Part shown: positions 10,230 to 20,800 of the stretch, piece by piece | Numbering within the stretch: position 1 is the stretch's first letter | How the letters are laid out: each line of letters opens with the position of its first letter | Notes under the pieces: model-generated | The model's database searches: none | What the model saw: the letters and a program-made list of their open reading frames with translations, nothing else | Told to the model about the DNA's origin: nothing | Made by a program: the position numbers and the translations under genes | Assembly: GCF_030504955.1 (NCBI RefSeq) | Contig: NZ_JAUKTR010000004.1 | Span: 241,283-305,282 of the forward strand | Length of the DNA stretch: 64,000 nucleotides | Source of the DNA: Peiella sedimenti | Lineage (GTDB): Bacteria > Pseudomonadota > Alphaproteobacteria > Caulobacterales > Caulobacteraceae | Reading direction: 5' to 3'

Positions 10230-11276
10230 ATGGGGGCCAGGCCAGACGCGGCGCCGGATCCGCGCTTCTTCCAGAGGCGCGCGGCGCTGGATGGCCCCTC
10301 CCTGGCGAAGCTGACAGGAGCGGCCGTCCCGGAAGGGGCGGCCGTTTCCGTTTCTGGCGCCGCGACGCTCGACCGTGCGGGACCGGGCGACGCCGCCTTT
10401 CTGTCGGATCGTCGGTATCGCGACCGGCTGGCCCGCAGCCAGGCGTCCTATGTCTTCGTGCGCGAGGGCGACGCGGGCGCGATCCGCGAAGGCGCGATCC
10501 CCCTGATCACGCCTGAACCCGCCGTGGCCTGGGCCCTGACGGCGGCGGCGCTGCATCCCGGGCGTCTATTCGACGGGACCGAGCCCGTGCACGGAACGGC
10601 CCAGCTGGAAGACGGCGTGGTGCTGTCCCCGGGCGCCGTGGTCGGTCCCGGCGCGCGGATCGGCCGAGGCACGGTGCTGGAGCCCAACGCCGTGGTGGGG
10701 CCGGGCGTCTGCATCGGCCGCGATGGCCGCATCGGCGCGGGCGCCGTGGTGGGCTTCGCCCTGATCGGCGATCGGGTCACCATCGGCGCGGGGGCGGTGA
10801 TCGGCGAAGCGGGCTTCGGCGTCGCCGCCGGGCGCAACGGAACCGTCGCCATGCCACAGCTGGGCCGGGTCATCCTGCAGGACGACGTGTCCGTGGGGGC
10901 CAACACCTGCATCGACCGCGGCGCTTTTGAGGACACCGTGGTCGGCGAGGGGACCAAGATCGATAACCTGTGCCAGATCGCCCACAACGTGCGGATCGGC
11001 CGCCACTGCCTGATCGCGGCGCATACGGGTCTGTCGGGTTCGGTGGTGGTGGGGGACAGGGCGGCCTTCGGCGGCCGCGCCGGCGTCGTGGATCACATGA
11101 CCGTCGGCGACGGCGCCCAGATCGCGGCCGCGGCGGCGGTGCTGAGAAGCGTGCCGGCCGGTGAGGTCTGGTCCGGCTATCCGGCCCGTCCGGTGCGCCA
11201 GTTCTTGCGTGAGACGGCCTGGTTGGCCAAACAGGCCGCAGGAAAGAAGAAGGGTGGCGACGATCATGGCGAGTGA
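10230..11276 (+). CDS. lpxD: UDP-3-O-(3-hydroxyacyl)glucosamine N-acyltransferase
   Basis: LpxD adds the second acyl chain in lipid A synthesis. The N-terminal uridine-binding domain (about residues 1-110) is followed by hexapeptide repeats forming a left-handed beta helix (VVLSPGAVVGPGARIGRGT onward) with the catalytic-site region NLCQIAHNVRIGRH. The length, 348 residues, is normal. The start lies 10 nt after the ompH stop and its ribosome site is weak. It overlaps fabZ by 11 nt. Confidence 0.95.
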   Translation: MGARPDAAPDPRFFQRRAALDGPSLAKLTGAAVPEGAAVSVSGAATLDRAGPGDAAFLSDRRYRDRLARSQASYVFVREGDAGAIREGAIPLITPEPAVAWALTAAALHPGRLFDGTEPVHGTAQLEDGVVLSPGAVVGPGARIGRGTVLEPNAVVGPGVCIGRDGRIGAGAVVGFALIGDRVTIGAGAVIGEAGFGVAAGRNGTVAMPQLGRVILQDDVSVGANTCIDRGAFEDTVVGEGTKIDNLCQIAHNVRIGRHCLIAAHTGLSGSVVVGDRAAFGGRAGVVDHMTVGDGAQIAAAAAVLRSVPAGEVWSGYPARPVRQFLRETAWLAKQAAGKKKGGDDHGE

Positions 11277-11742
11277 CGAGGGAAGCGCGGGCACGGCCAT
11301 CGATTACGCCGAGGTGATGCGGCGCATTCCGCACCGTTACCCTTTCCTGCTGGTCGACCGGGCCGAGGACTTCATCGCCCGGACCTCCATCACGGGCATC
11401 AAGAACGTCAGCTTCAACGAGCCGTTCTTCCCGGGCCACTTCCCGATTGATCCGGTCATGCCCGGCGTTCTGATCGTCGAGGCCATGGCCCAGACCGGCG
11501 CCCTGCTCATGTCCAAGTCGCTGGATGTGGACGTGTCGAACAAGGTGATCATGTTCATGTCGATCGACGGGGTGCGGTTCCGCAGGCCCGCCAGGCCGGG
11601 CGACCAGCTGCGCATGAAGGTCGAGGTCACGCGCGCGCGGGGCGACGCCTACAAGTTCCGGGGCGAAACCTTCATCGACGGAAAGCTGGCGGCCGAAGCC
11701 GAATTCATGGCCATGGCCGTGACGGTCGAAGAAGGCGCCTGA
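11266..11742 (+). CDS. fabZ: 3-hydroxyacyl-ACP dehydratase FabZ
   Basis: FabZ dehydrates 3-hydroxyacyl-ACP in fatty acid elongation and competes with LpxA/LpxD for the same acyl-ACP. The 158-residue hot-dog-fold protein shows PHRYPFLLVDR, the catalytic His in NEPFFPGHFP, and the catalytic Glu in IVEAMAQTGA. The open frame extends upstream inside lpxD, but the ATG at 11266 gives the family length. Its place between lpxD and lpxA is classic. Confidence 0.96.
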   Translation: MASDEGSAGTAIDYAEVMRRIPHRYPFLLVDRAEDFIARTSITGIKNVSFNEPFFPGHFPIDPVMPGVLIVEAMAQTGALLMSKSLDVDVSNKVIMFMSIDGVRFRRPARPGDQLRMKVEVTRARGDAYKFRGETFIDGKLAAEAEFMAMAVTVEEGA

Positions 11743-11744
11743 CC

Positions 11745-12524
11745 GTGACCATCCACCCCACCGCCCTTGTCGATCCGGGCGCGGAGATCGGGGATGGGGC
11801 CGTCGTCGGCCCCTGGTGCCGCGTCGAGGCCGGCGCCCGCCTGGCCGCCGGGGTCGAGCTGGCGTCCAGCGTCGTGGTGCACAGCCATACGGACATCGGC
11901 GAAGGCACGGTCGTGCACCCCTTCGCCGTCCTGGGGGGCGCGCCGCAGCATGGCGGTTACAAGGGTGAGCCGACGCGGCTGGTCATCGGCGCCCGCAACA
12001 TCATCCGCGAACACGCGACCCTGCACCGCGGCACGGTTCAGGGCGGCGGCCTGACAAGGGTTGGCGAGGGCTGCCTGTTCATGGTCGGCGCTCATATCGC
12101 CCATGACTGCATGGTGGGCGACGGCGTCACCTTCGCCAACAACGCGGTGATCGGCGGCCATGTCCAGGTGGGCGACGGCGCCTTTCTGGGCGGCCAGTCG
12201 GCGGTCCACCAGTGGTGCCGGGTCGGCAAGGGCGCGATCCTGGGCGGCGGGGCCGTCGCCACACGCGATGTCATCCCCTTCGGTTCGGCCTGGGGCAACC
12301 ATGCGCGGCTGGAAGGGCTGAACATGGTGGGGCTGAAGCGGCGCGGCTTTGACAAGGCCAGGATCCGCCGCATGCTGAAGCTGTTCGATGCGCTGTTCCA
12401 CGGCGAGGGACTGTTCGAGGATCGGCTGGCCCGGGCCGAGGCGGAGTACGCCGACCTCGATGAGGCCCGAGAGATCATCACATTCATCCGCGACGGCGGG
12501 TCGCGACCCCTTTGCCGCCCATGA
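11745..12524 (+). CDS. lpxA: UDP-N-acetylglucosamine O-acyltransferase
   Basis: LpxA performs the first acyl transfer of lipid A synthesis. It begins with GTG two bases after the fabZ stop. The product (259 residues) opens with IHPTALVDPGAEIGDG, has continuous hexapeptide repeats, and keeps the active-site region MVGAHIAHDCMVGD with its His, followed by a helical C-terminal domain. The stop overlaps the lpxI start as ATGA. Confidence 0.95.
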   Translation: MTIHPTALVDPGAEIGDGAVVGPWCRVEAGARLAAGVELASSVVVHSHTDIGEGTVVHPFAVLGGAPQHGGYKGEPTRLVIGARNIIREHATLHRGTVQGGGLTRVGEGCLFMVGAHIAHDCMVGDGVTFANNAVIGGHVQVGDGAFLGGQSAVHQWCRVGKGAILGGGAVATRDVIPFGSAWGNHARLEGLNMVGLKRRGFDKARIRRMLKLFDALFHGEGLFEDRLARAEAEYADLDEAREIITFIRDGGSRPLCRP

Positions 12525-13366
12525 GCGAGCCGGGTCGGCTGGGACTGGTCAGCGGCGGCGGCGATCTGCCGGGTGCGGTGCTGCGCGCCTGCGAGGCCGC
12601 AGGACGGCCGGTGTTCATCGTGGCCCTGAAAGGGTTCACCGAGCCGGATTTGCGGGCGGACGCCGGCGTCGAGGTGGGGCTGGCCGAGTTCGGCAAGTGC
12701 ATCGCCGCGCTTCAGAAGGCCGGATGTCGCCAGGTCTGCTTCTGCGGCAATGTCAGCCGTCCGGACTTCGCCAGCCTGGTCCCTGACCTCAAGGGCATGA
12801 GCGTCCTGCCGGGCCTGATCGCGGCCGGGCGTCAGGGCGACGACGCCCTGCTGCGGGCCATGCTGAAGGTGTTCGAGGACGCAGGGTTCGAGGTGGTCGG
12901 GCCGGACGCCTTGCTGGGTCGGGTGCTTGAGCCCGGCGCCCTTGGGGGCGTGATCCCCGACAAGGCGCAGCTCGAGGACGTGACGAAGGCGCTGGATGTG
13001 GCGCGCGCGACCGGGGCGCTGGACATCGGGCAGGGCGCGGTGGTGGCGGAGGGCCTGGTGCTGGCGGTAGAGGCGCAGGAAGGCACCGACGCCATGCTGC
13101 GGCGGGTGGCGGGCCTGCCCCAGGCTCTGCGCGGCCAGGCGGGGGCGCGGAAGGGCGCGCTGGCCAAGGCGCCCAAGCCCATCCAGGAGCGCCGAGTGGA
13201 CCTGCCGGTCATCGGGGTGCGCACGGTCGAGCTGGCCGCAGAGGCGGGCCTGGCGGGGGTCGCGGGAGAGGCCGGCGGGCTGATCGTGGTGGATGCGGAC
13301 GCCGTGCGGGCGGCCGCCGACAGGCTGGGCCTGTTTGTATGGGGAGAAGCGCCATCGCCGGGCTGA
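12521..13366 (+). CDS. lpxI: UDP-2,3-diacylglucosamine pyrophosphatase LpxI
   Basis: LpxI cleaves UDP-2,3-diacylglucosamine to lipid X and UMP. It is unrelated in sequence to LpxH and was characterised in Caulobacter. The 281-residue protein starts RLGLVSGGGDLPGAV and includes VCFCGNVSRPDF and the C-terminal VDLPVIGVRTVELA, typical of this family (formerly DUF1009). ATG at 12521 is chosen over an upstream TTG. It sits between its pathway neighbours lpxA and lpxB, overlapping both. Confidence 0.93.
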   Translation: MSEPGRLGLVSGGGDLPGAVLRACEAAGRPVFIVALKGFTEPDLRADAGVEVGLAEFGKCIAALQKAGCRQVCFCGNVSRPDFASLVPDLKGMSVLPGLIAAGRQGDDALLRAMLKVFEDAGFEVVGPDALLGRVLEPGALGGVIPDKAQLEDVTKALDVARATGALDIGQGAVVAEGLVLAVEAQEGTDAMLRRVAGLPQALRGQAGARKGALAKAPKPIQERRVDLPVIGVRTVELAAEAGLAGVAGEAGGLIVVDADAVRAAADRLGLFVWGEAPSPG

Positions 13367-14523
13367 AGATCATGCTGGTGGCGGCGGAGACGTCGGGCGA
13401 CGCGCTGGGCGCCGGGCTGGCCAGGGCGCTGAAGGCGCGGCTGGGCCCGCGACTGACCCTGGTGGGCGTCGGCGGGGCGCGTATGGCCGAGGAGGGCGTG
13501 AACAGCCCCTTCGACATCACCGAGCTGTCGATTCTGGGCTGGGTCGAGGGACTGATGGCCTATGGCCGGGTGAAGCGCCGCGTGAAGGAGGCCGCCGCCC
13601 TGGCCCGGGCCGAGCGGCCGGACGCGGTGGTGCTGATCGACAGCTGGGGCTTCACCATTCGCGTGGCCAAGGCGATCCGCGCCGAGGCGCCGGACATTCC
13701 GCTGATCAAGTATGTGGGCCCGCAGGTCTGGGCCTCGCGACCCGGCCGGGCCAGGACCCTGGCGGGGGCGGTGGATCACCTGCTGGCGCTGCACGCCATG
13801 GACCGGCCCTGGTTCGAGGCGGCGGGCCTGCCGACGACGGTGGTGGGATCCCAGGCCCTGCACCTGGATTTCTCGGATGTGGATGCGGCGGCGTTCCGGC
13901 GCGCCCATGGCCTGGGGGCGGACCAGGGCCTGCTGATCGTGCTGCCGGGCAGCCGGCCGTCCGAGATCAGCCGCCTGATGGACGTGTTCGGCGCGACGGT
14001 GGGGCGGCTGAAGGCCGAGCGGCCGGACCTGGCGGTCGTGATGCCGGTGGCTGAGAGCGTGGCCGAGGCGGTGGCCGAGGGGCTCAAGTCCTGGCCGGTC
14101 CAGCCGATCCTGATCCGCGACGAGGCCGACAAGATGGCGGCCATGAAGGCGGCGACGGCGGCTCTGGCCTGTTCCGGGACGGTGTCGATCGAGCTGGCCC
14201 TGGCGGGGACGCCCATGGTCATCGCCTATCGGCTGGGGGGGCTGAGCTACGCCCTGATGAAGCGGCTGGTGACGGCCAGGTACATCACTCTGTTCAACAT
14301 CGCCGCCGACCGCATGATCGCGCCGGAGCTGATCCAGAACGAGGCCACGGCGGGGAAGCTGGCGGCGGCCGTCGGCCGCCTGCTCGACGATCCCGCCGCC
14401 GCCCAGGCGCAGGCCGAGGCGCAAGTCCAGGCGCTGGACCTGATGGGGCGCGGCGGTCCGGACCCTTCCGAAGCCGCGGCCGAGGCCGTGCTGAAGGTGC
14501 TGGAGGCGAGGCGCGCCGCCTAG
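13339..14523 (+). CDS. lpxB: Lipid-A-disaccharide synthase
   Basis: LpxB joins lipid X and UDP-diacylglucosamine into the lipid A disaccharide. The 394-residue GT-B glycosyltransferase has MLVAAETSGDALGAGLARAL at the start, YVGPQVWASRPGR in the middle, and LPGSRPSEISR plus CSGTVSIELALAGTPMV in the donor half. The ATG at 13339 overlaps lpxI by 28 nt; the alternative ATG at 13372 would cut the first strand short. Its stop overlaps the opposing aminopeptidase gene by 4 nt. Confidence 0.94.
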   Translation: MGRSAIAGLKIMLVAAETSGDALGAGLARALKARLGPRLTLVGVGGARMAEEGVNSPFDITELSILGWVEGLMAYGRVKRRVKEAAALARAERPDAVVLIDSWGFTIRVAKAIRAEAPDIPLIKYVGPQVWASRPGRARTLAGAVDHLLALHAMDRPWFEAAGLPTTVVGSQALHLDFSDVDAAAFRRAHGLGADQGLLIVLPGSRPSEISRLMDVFGATVGRLKAERPDLAVVMPVAESVAEAVAEGLKSWPVQPILIRDEADKMAAMKAATAALACSGTVSIELALAGTPMVIAYRLGGLSYALMKRLVTARYITLFNIAADRMIAPELIQNEATAGKLAAAVGRLLDDPAAAQAQAEAQVQALDLMGRGGPDPSEAAAEAVLKVLEARRAA

Positions 14524-16133
14524 TTCCCAGCCCCACGCGGGATCGGCCGCCAGTCGCGTACGAACTGCTCCAGCAGACGCACGGCGAAGCCCGCCGAGCC
14601 GGCCGGCTTCCAGTCATTGGCGCCCCCATAGGCCATGTTGGCGATGTCCAGGTGGGCCCAGGGAATGTCGCGGCTGATGAATTCGCCGATGAAATGGGCG
14701 CCGACGCCCGCGCCGCCCCCGACCCCGGGGTTCGAGGCCATCAGGTCGGCGATGCTGGAGCGGGTGTCCTCCGCATAGCCGGGGTCCAGCGGCAGGCGCC
14801 ACAGGCGTTCGCCCGTAACGTCGCCGGCGGCGGTGAGCTGGTCGGCCAGGGCGTCGTGGCGGGTGAAAAGGCCGGCGTAGTCGTCACCAAGGGCCGTGCG
14901 GACCGAGCCGGTGAGGGTGGCCACATCGACGACGGCGGCGGGGTTCAGGTTGCGTTCGGCCCAGGTCAGGGCGTCGGCCAGCACGAGGCGTCCTTCGGCG
15001 TCGGTGGAGATGACCTCGATGGTCTTGCCGTTCATGGCCGTCAGCACGTCGCCGGGGCGCATGGCGTTTCCGTCGGGCATGTTCTCGGCCAGGGCGGAGA
15101 CGGCGACGACATCCACCGGCGCGCGCGAGGTGGCCAGGGCCAGCACCGCGCCGGTGACCGAGGCCGCGCCGGACATGTCCATCTTCATGTTGCCCATGTT
15201 CTCCCCCGGCTTGATGGTGATGCCGCCGCTGTCGAAGGTGATGCCCTTGCCGGCCAGGACCACTGGCCCGCCTTCAGGCGCGCCCTCGCCGCGATAGCGG
15301 ATGACCAGGAGACGCGGCGGACGGGCCGAGCCGCGGCCCACGGCGGTCAGGGCGCCCATGCCCAGGCGCTCCATGGTCGGGGCGTCCAGCACCTCGATCG
15401 TGACGCCCGACACGCCTGCGAAGGCCTGGCGCGCGCGGGCGACGAAGCTCTCGGGATAGATGATGTTGGCCGGCTCGTTGGAGATGTCGCGCACCCAAGT
15501 CATGGCGCGGATCAGGCTTTCGCCCCGGCCCTGGAAGGCAGAGCGGGCCGCCTCGTGTTCGCTGGCGACCACGGTGACGCCGCCGCTAGCGAGGACGGGT
15601 TCCCGGCTGGTCCGGTAGAGGTCGGACCGGTAGTGGCCGATCCCCATGCCGGTGACGAAGGCCGAGGCGGCGTCGGGCGCGAGGCCCTCCGCCAGGACGG
15701 TGAGGGGCCCCGTCTCGTCCACCAGGGCGCGGCCCGCCACAGCGCCGCTCCACTGGAGCGCGGAGCCGCTGGCCGCCGGACCCGTGCCCACCACGAGAAT
15801 GCGATCCCAGTCGCCCAGGCCACGCAGGCTGAGCGTCTGGCGGGCCGCATAGGTGAAGCGGGCCGAGGCGAGGGCGCGCTCGATGCCGGCGCGGGTGGCG
15901 GGGTCGAGGCCGGCGGCCCGTGCGTCCAGCTGATCCGCCGCGCCCAGGGGCAGCACCAGAACGCCGCCGGGCTGCGGCAGGGTGGCGGCGAAGGTGACGG
16001 TCCGGGGCTGGATCGAGGCCGCCTGGGCCTGAGGCGCGCCCTGACCACCGCGCGCTTGCGCCCAGGTCTCGCCGGGCGATGCCGCCAGCAACAGAGCGGC
16101 CAGGGCGGCGGAGGCGAGGGCGGTGCGCGTCAT
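14520..16133 (-). CDS. Secreted M17 leucyl aminopeptidase family protein
   Basis: A dinuclear-zinc exopeptidase of the leucyl aminopeptidase (PepA) family, 537 residues. The catalytic half shows LAGKGITFDSGGI (Lys and Asp ligands), MKMDMSGAASV, and the signature STDAEGRLVLADAL, where most members have NTDAEGR. Unlike cytosolic PepA it starts with a signal peptide (ALASAALAALLLAASPG, cut near TWA), so it should act in the periplasm. GGAGATT precedes the ATG. It is convergent with lpxB and divergent from gatB. Confidence 0.9.
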   Translation of the reverse strand: MTRTALASAALAALLLAASPGETWAQARGGQGAPQAQAASIQPRTVTFAATLPQPGGVLVLPLGAADQLDARAAGLDPATRAGIERALASARFTYAARQTLSLRGLGDWDRILVVGTGPAASGSALQWSGAVAGRALVDETGPLTVLAEGLAPDAASAFVTGMGIGHYRSDLYRTSREPVLASGGVTVVASEHEAARSAFQGRGESLIRAMTWVRDISNEPANIIYPESFVARARQAFAGVSGVTIEVLDAPTMERLGMGALTAVGRGSARPPRLLVIRYRGEGAPEGGPVVLAGKGITFDSGGITIKPGENMGNMKMDMSGAASVTGAVLALATSRAPVDVVAVSALAENMPDGNAMRPGDVLTAMNGKTIEVISTDAEGRLVLADALTWAERNLNPAAVVDVATLTGSVRTALGDDYAGLFTRHDALADQLTAAGDVTGERLWRLPLDPGYAEDTRSSIADLMASNPGVGGGAGVGAHFIGEFISRDIPWAHLDIANMAYGGANDWKPAGSAGFAVRLLEQFVRDWRPIPRGAGN

Positions 16134-16235
16134 GGTGTGAATCTCCGATCAGGCGATGGCGGGCACCTTGGCAGACTGGCGACGGACGTCCAGCACCGGC
16201 TTTGCTGAGGCGCGGGCAAAGGCTATGGGAAGCGC

Positions 16236-17729
16236 ATGAGCCTAGATGTCGTCGCCGCCGCTCCGAAGAAGTTCATTGAGGGCCGCACCGGCCCCTGGGA
16301 AATCGTGCTGGGCCTGGAGGTCCACGCCCAGGTGGCGTCGAAGTCCAAGCTGTTCTCAGGCGCGGCCGTGGGCTTCGGCGCCGGACCCAACGAGCAGGTC
16401 AGCCTGGTGGATGCAGGCTTCCCCGGCATGCTGCCGGTCTTGAACCGCTATTGCGTCGAGCAGGCGGTGCGAACGGGCCTGGGTCTGCGCGCCCAGATCA
16501 ACGCCTACAGCCGCTTTGACCGGAAGAACTATTTCTATCCGGACCTGCCGACCGGCTACCAGATCAGCCAGCTCTACCATCCCATCGTGGGTGAGGGCGA
16601 AGTGGAGGTTGAGGCCGAGGACGGCTCGTTCTTCACCGTGCGCATCGAGCGGCTGCACCTGGAGCAGGACGCCGGCAAGCTGATCCACGACCTGTCGCCA
16701 AGCGAGAGCTATGTCGACCTGAACCGGGCCGGCACGGCGCTGATGGAGATCGTCTCCAAGCCCGACATGCGTTCGGCCGACGAGGCGGTGGCGTACCTCA
16801 AGAAGCTGCGCACCATCCTGATCTATCTGGGCACCTGCGACGGCGACATGGAGAAGGGCAACCTGCGCGCCGACGTGAACGTCTCGGTGCGCCGGCCCGG
16901 CGAGCCCTTCGGCACGCGCTGCGAGATCAAGAACGTCAACTCGTTCCGCTTCATCAGCCAGGCCATCGCCTATGAGGCGCGCCGCCAGATCGAGATTCTC
17001 GAGGACGGCGGCAAGATCGACCAGGAGACGCGCCTGTTCGACCCGACCAAGGGCGAGACCCGGTCAATGCGCTCCAAGGAAGAGGCGCAGGACTACCGCT
17101 ATTTCCCGGACCCGGACCTGTTGCCGCTGAAGCTGGAGGAGGCCTGGATCGAGGAGATCCGCCAGAGCCTGCCCGAGCTGCCGGACGACAAGCGCCGCCG
17201 CTTCATGAGCCAGTACGGCCTGTCGCAGTACGATGCCGGCGTGCTGATCTCGGACCAGGCCAAGGCGGACTATTTCGAAGCCGCGGCCCAGGGAAGTGGA
17301 AATGGGGGACGTGACGCCAAGCTGACGGCCAACTGGGTCACGAACGAGGTGTCGGCCAGGCTGGCGGCTTCGGACACCGAGTTCGCGGACAATCCGCTGC
17401 CGGCGGCCTACGTGGCCGAGCTGGTCGAGCTGATCGAGACGAACGTCATCTCGTCCAAGATCGCCAAGGAGGTCTTCGAGCACGTCTGGAACGGCGAGGG
17501 CTCACCGGCCCAGGTGGTGGAGGCGCGTGGCCTGAAGCAGGTCACCGACACCGGAGCCATCGAAAAGGCCGTGGACGAGATCATCGCCGCCAATCCCGAT
17601 AAGGCCGAGGCGGTCAAGGACAAGCCCCAGGCGATCGGCTGGTTCGTGGGTCAGGTGATGAAGGCCACGGGCGGCAAGGCCAACCCGGCGGCGGTCAACG
17701 ACATCCTCAAGGCCAAGCTGGGCGTTTGA
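16236..17729 (+). CDS. gatB: Aspartyl/glutamyl-tRNA amidotransferase subunit B
   Basis: GatB is the tRNA-binding kinase and transamidase subunit of GatCAB, which converts Glu-tRNA(Gln) and Asp-tRNA(Asn) to the amidated forms. It has 497 residues. [12 protein letters not shown] opens the cradle domain; [18 protein letters not shown] and [11 protein letters not shown] are diagnostic; the tail domain ends [15 protein letters not shown]. gatC and gatA are not adjacent. It is followed by a bidirectional terminator. Confidence 0.96.
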   Translation: MSLDVVAAAPKKFIEGRTGPWEIVLGLEVHAQVASKSKLFSGAAVGFGAGPNEQVSLVDAGFPGMLPVLNRYCVEQAVRTGLGLRAQINAYSRFDRKNYFYPDLPTGYQISQLYHPIVGEGEVEVEAEDGSFFTVRIERLHLEQDAGKLIHDLSPSESYVDLNRAGTALMEIVSKPDMRSADEAVAYLKKLRTILIYLGTCDGDMEKGNLRADVNVSVRRPGEPFGTRCEIKNVNSFRFISQAIAYEARRQIEILEDGGKIDQETRLFDPTKGETRSMRSKEEAQDYRYFPDPDLLPLKLEEAWIEEIRQSLPELPDDKRRRFMSQYGLSQYDAGVLISDQAKADYFEAAAQGSGNGGRDAKLTANWVTNEVSARLAASDTEFADNPLPAAYVAELVELIETNVISSKIAKEVFEHVWNGEGSPAQVVEARGLKQVTDTGAIEKAVDEIIAANPDKAEAVKDKPQAIGWFVGQVMKATGGKANPAAVNDILKAKLGV

Positions 17730-17752
17730 GGTCTGCGAGAACGCCCAATGAA

Positions 17753-17784
17753 AAAAGGCCGCCGGAGTGATCCAGCGGCCTTTT
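17753..17784. terminator. Bidirectional terminator between gatB and the autotransporter gene
   Basis: The stem AAAAGGCCGC (17753-17762) and GCGGCCTTTT (17775-17784) is perfect over 10 bp with a 12-nt loop. A-run on the left and T-run on the right make it work on both strands, which suits the two convergent genes, whose stops lie 23 nt away on each side. Confidence 0.8.
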
Positions 17785-17807
17785 GACTGTGTGGTCAAGG
17801 CCGCGCC

Positions 17808-20800
17808 TTAGAACCGGAAGGTCGCGCGCAGCAGCACGTTGTACCGGATGTAGTCGTCGATCATCTCGGCGTCGCCTTCCAGCGACAGGAAGCTCATCTC
17901 GTTGCCGACGTTCAGGCGGAAACCGATCAGCGGGCCGCCGCCTTCGAAGGTGTCGGGCGTCAGGAGGAAGGGCGCGCCGCCCGACAGGAAGCGGGCGGTG
18001 GTCTCGCCGGCCTCGACCGAGATGTTCTGCTTCCAGCCCAGGCGAACCTCGGGGCGGAACCAGCGGTTCTGGCCGAAGGCCGCGCCGAAGCTGACCGCCG
18101 CGGTGGACGACAGCACATGGCCGTCACGGCTGTCGATGCCCAGGTCGAAGCCCGCGCCGCCGCCGGACTCTTCGTGGGAGTCCTCGCTGAGCATGAAGTA
18201 CTCGACCATGAGCTCGGGCCGGATCGAGTAGCGACCGAAGGTGTGCTCGTAGGACGCTCCGCCGGCCGCGGCCAGGGTGTAGCCGTTCCAGCTGGATTCG
18301 GTGCGGCGGTTGATGCCGGTGACGACGAACTGGCGGGTGCTGTCGAAGCTGGCGTAGCCGCCGGCCACGCGGGCCCAGGTGGTCCACCGCTGACCCTGGG
18401 CGCGCCAGTAGAGGCCCAGCTCCAGCAGGCTGGCGCTGAGCTGTTCCTCAGCCTCGGCCTCGGGATCTTCCAGATCAGAGGAGGTGAAGGCGACCGAGAC
18501 GCCCACCGCGCCCATGGCCGTGCCGCGCTCGATGCCGCCGGCGAAGCCGAAGCCCTCGGAGCGGAAGCCGTAGGCCTGGTCCTTGTCCTTGTCGGCGTAG
18601 AAGTTGATCTCCTGCAGCCAGGCGCTGGTCTGCCCCGGCTGAGCCGGATAGCCGCGACCGGCCAGGGCCCGGGTGACCGAGTCCACGCCCGCGGCCAGCG
18701 ACATCAGCGGGCCGCCCGAATGGTCAGGCAGCATCTGCTCGAAGGCGTTGATGAAATTCTCGCGGGTCGTCTGGTCCAGGAAATAGTTGCGCAGCGCGCT
18801 GTCAGACCCGAGCGCGTTGTAGACCGCATCAAGCGCGGACGTCTCGGCGCCGTTCAAACCTGCTTCCGCGGCCGTGCGGCGGCGGACGTCCACATAGACC
18901 TGGCCGGCCCCGACGTCGGTGCCCGCCTGGGTGACGAACAGGTAGGGTGAATTGGTGCTGATCAGGTCGTCGTCCAGAGCGCCGGCCGTCAGTGTTCCCG
19001 CCTGAACGATGACGAAACGCGTCGGGTCCTGGAGCAGGGAGGTGAACCGCACCCCGACCGCGGCGCCCGTGGCGAAGTTGGCCGCCCCGGTGACGTTGAA
19101 CCCGCCGACGATGTTGTTGGCCGCGTCGATGCTGACCAGCAGCGAGCCGCCGCTGCCCACGTTGAGGCTGGAGATGGTCGTCGTGGTGGCCTGGCGCGCC
19201 TCGAGCGTGCCCGAGGTCAGATTGATGTCGAGCAGGCCGTCCGTGTCGGTCACGGCGCCGCGCACGACCGAGCCGCCCGAGATGAGCAGCTGGTCCTGAC
19301 CGTCTCCGAAGGCCATGGCTCCCGTCACGAAGCCGTTCTGGACGTCCAGCGTGTCGTCGCCTGAGCCGAACAGGATGTCGCCCTGAATGACTGGCTCGTC
19401 CGCGTCATCGACGCCGTCGCTGTCGCCGTCGGGGTCGGCCACGTCATCGTCGCCGTCGTCGCCGTCGTTAACGCCGGTCTGTACGATGGAGACGCCCGTC
19501 GTGTTGGCGCGCAGGTCCAGGGCGATCGCCTGACCGGTGATCTCCTCGTTGCCGGGATCGATGTCAGCGTCGTCGTCGTCGTCGCTGTCGTCGGTCGGGA
19601 AGATGGTCGCGCGGATCTTGCCCGAGTTGGTGATGGAGGTGACCGTCCCCGCCTCGTCGACGAAGGCGCGGGCGTCGCCGTCCTCGCCCAGGCGGTTGGC
19701 GTCGAGGACGCCGGTGTTGGCGAAGCTGGTGACGCCCGCGCCGGCGGCGATGTGGATGCCGGTGGCGGAGAAGGCGGCGCCGTCGAAATACGATTCGCTG
19801 AGGATCGTGCCGGTGTTGACGATCGCCGGAACGGTCGCGCCGCTATTGATCAGGATAGCGGTGGTCGAAGCCCGGAAGCCGTCGCCGACGATTTCGCCCT
19901 CGTTGCGCAGGCCGCCCATGAGGGTGACCGCCTGCCCGTCGCCGATCTGCACGCCTATGCCGGTGAAGCCGTCGAATACGCCGTGGCCGGCGATGGAGCC
20001 CCGGTTGATGAAGGCGTAGGCGCGATCGCCCGTTCCAACCTCACCCAGGGTGATGGCGCGGCTGTCCGATCCGATCAGGACGGCTGCGGCCGGCCCGTAG
20101 CTGGTGATGACCGCGGTGGTCTCGGAGCTATCGGTGATGCCGTCGTTGTCCTCGTCGTCCTCGTCGGGATCGAGGTTGGGCTGGGCGCGGTCGAGCAGAA
20201 GCCCGCCCGCGATATCGCCGGCGATGCGCAGGGCCGGGCCGCCGAGGCCGAGGTCATCGCCGTCGAGGCGCTCGATGAAGGTCTGGCTAGGCCGCGTCGA
20301 ATAGCGGAAGCCGGTCGTGGTCAGGACGCCGTCGACAACGGCCGAACCGCCGATGTCGCCCTCGATCGAGACGCTGGTGGACCCCGGACCGGTCGCGGCG
20401 ACCGCGCCTCCGATGGTCACATTCCCGCTGACGGGTCCGAGCAGATGGATGCCGAAGTTGTCGTTGCCCAGGACCGAGATGGTGGCCCGGCTGCTGAAGT
20501 CGCCGACCAGGCCCGTCTCGACGGAAACGCCTGCGGAACTGTTGCCCTCGAGAATGATCGAACTGTTTCGGGCGAGGGAGATGTCGCCGGTCAGGGGATC
20601 CGGTCCGGTGACGCGCAGGCCGAAGCGTCCCGTGCCGGTGGCGAAGGCCCCGTCCAGATCGCCATCGTTGTCCGTATCGGTGTTCGAGCCCTGGGTGTCG
20701 GTCAGGCGGATGGAGCCGCCCAACGTGATGTCCGCCGTGACGCCGCCGTTGACCAGGACCGCCGTCGAGCCGTCGCCTGAATTCTCGAAAGTGATCGTCC

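Noticed and set aside
19380..19480. Short repeated GTCGTC/GCCGTC runs as a CRISPR or tandem repeat array
   Set aside because: They are codons for the Asp-rich clusters of the autotransporter, with no regular spacer structure.
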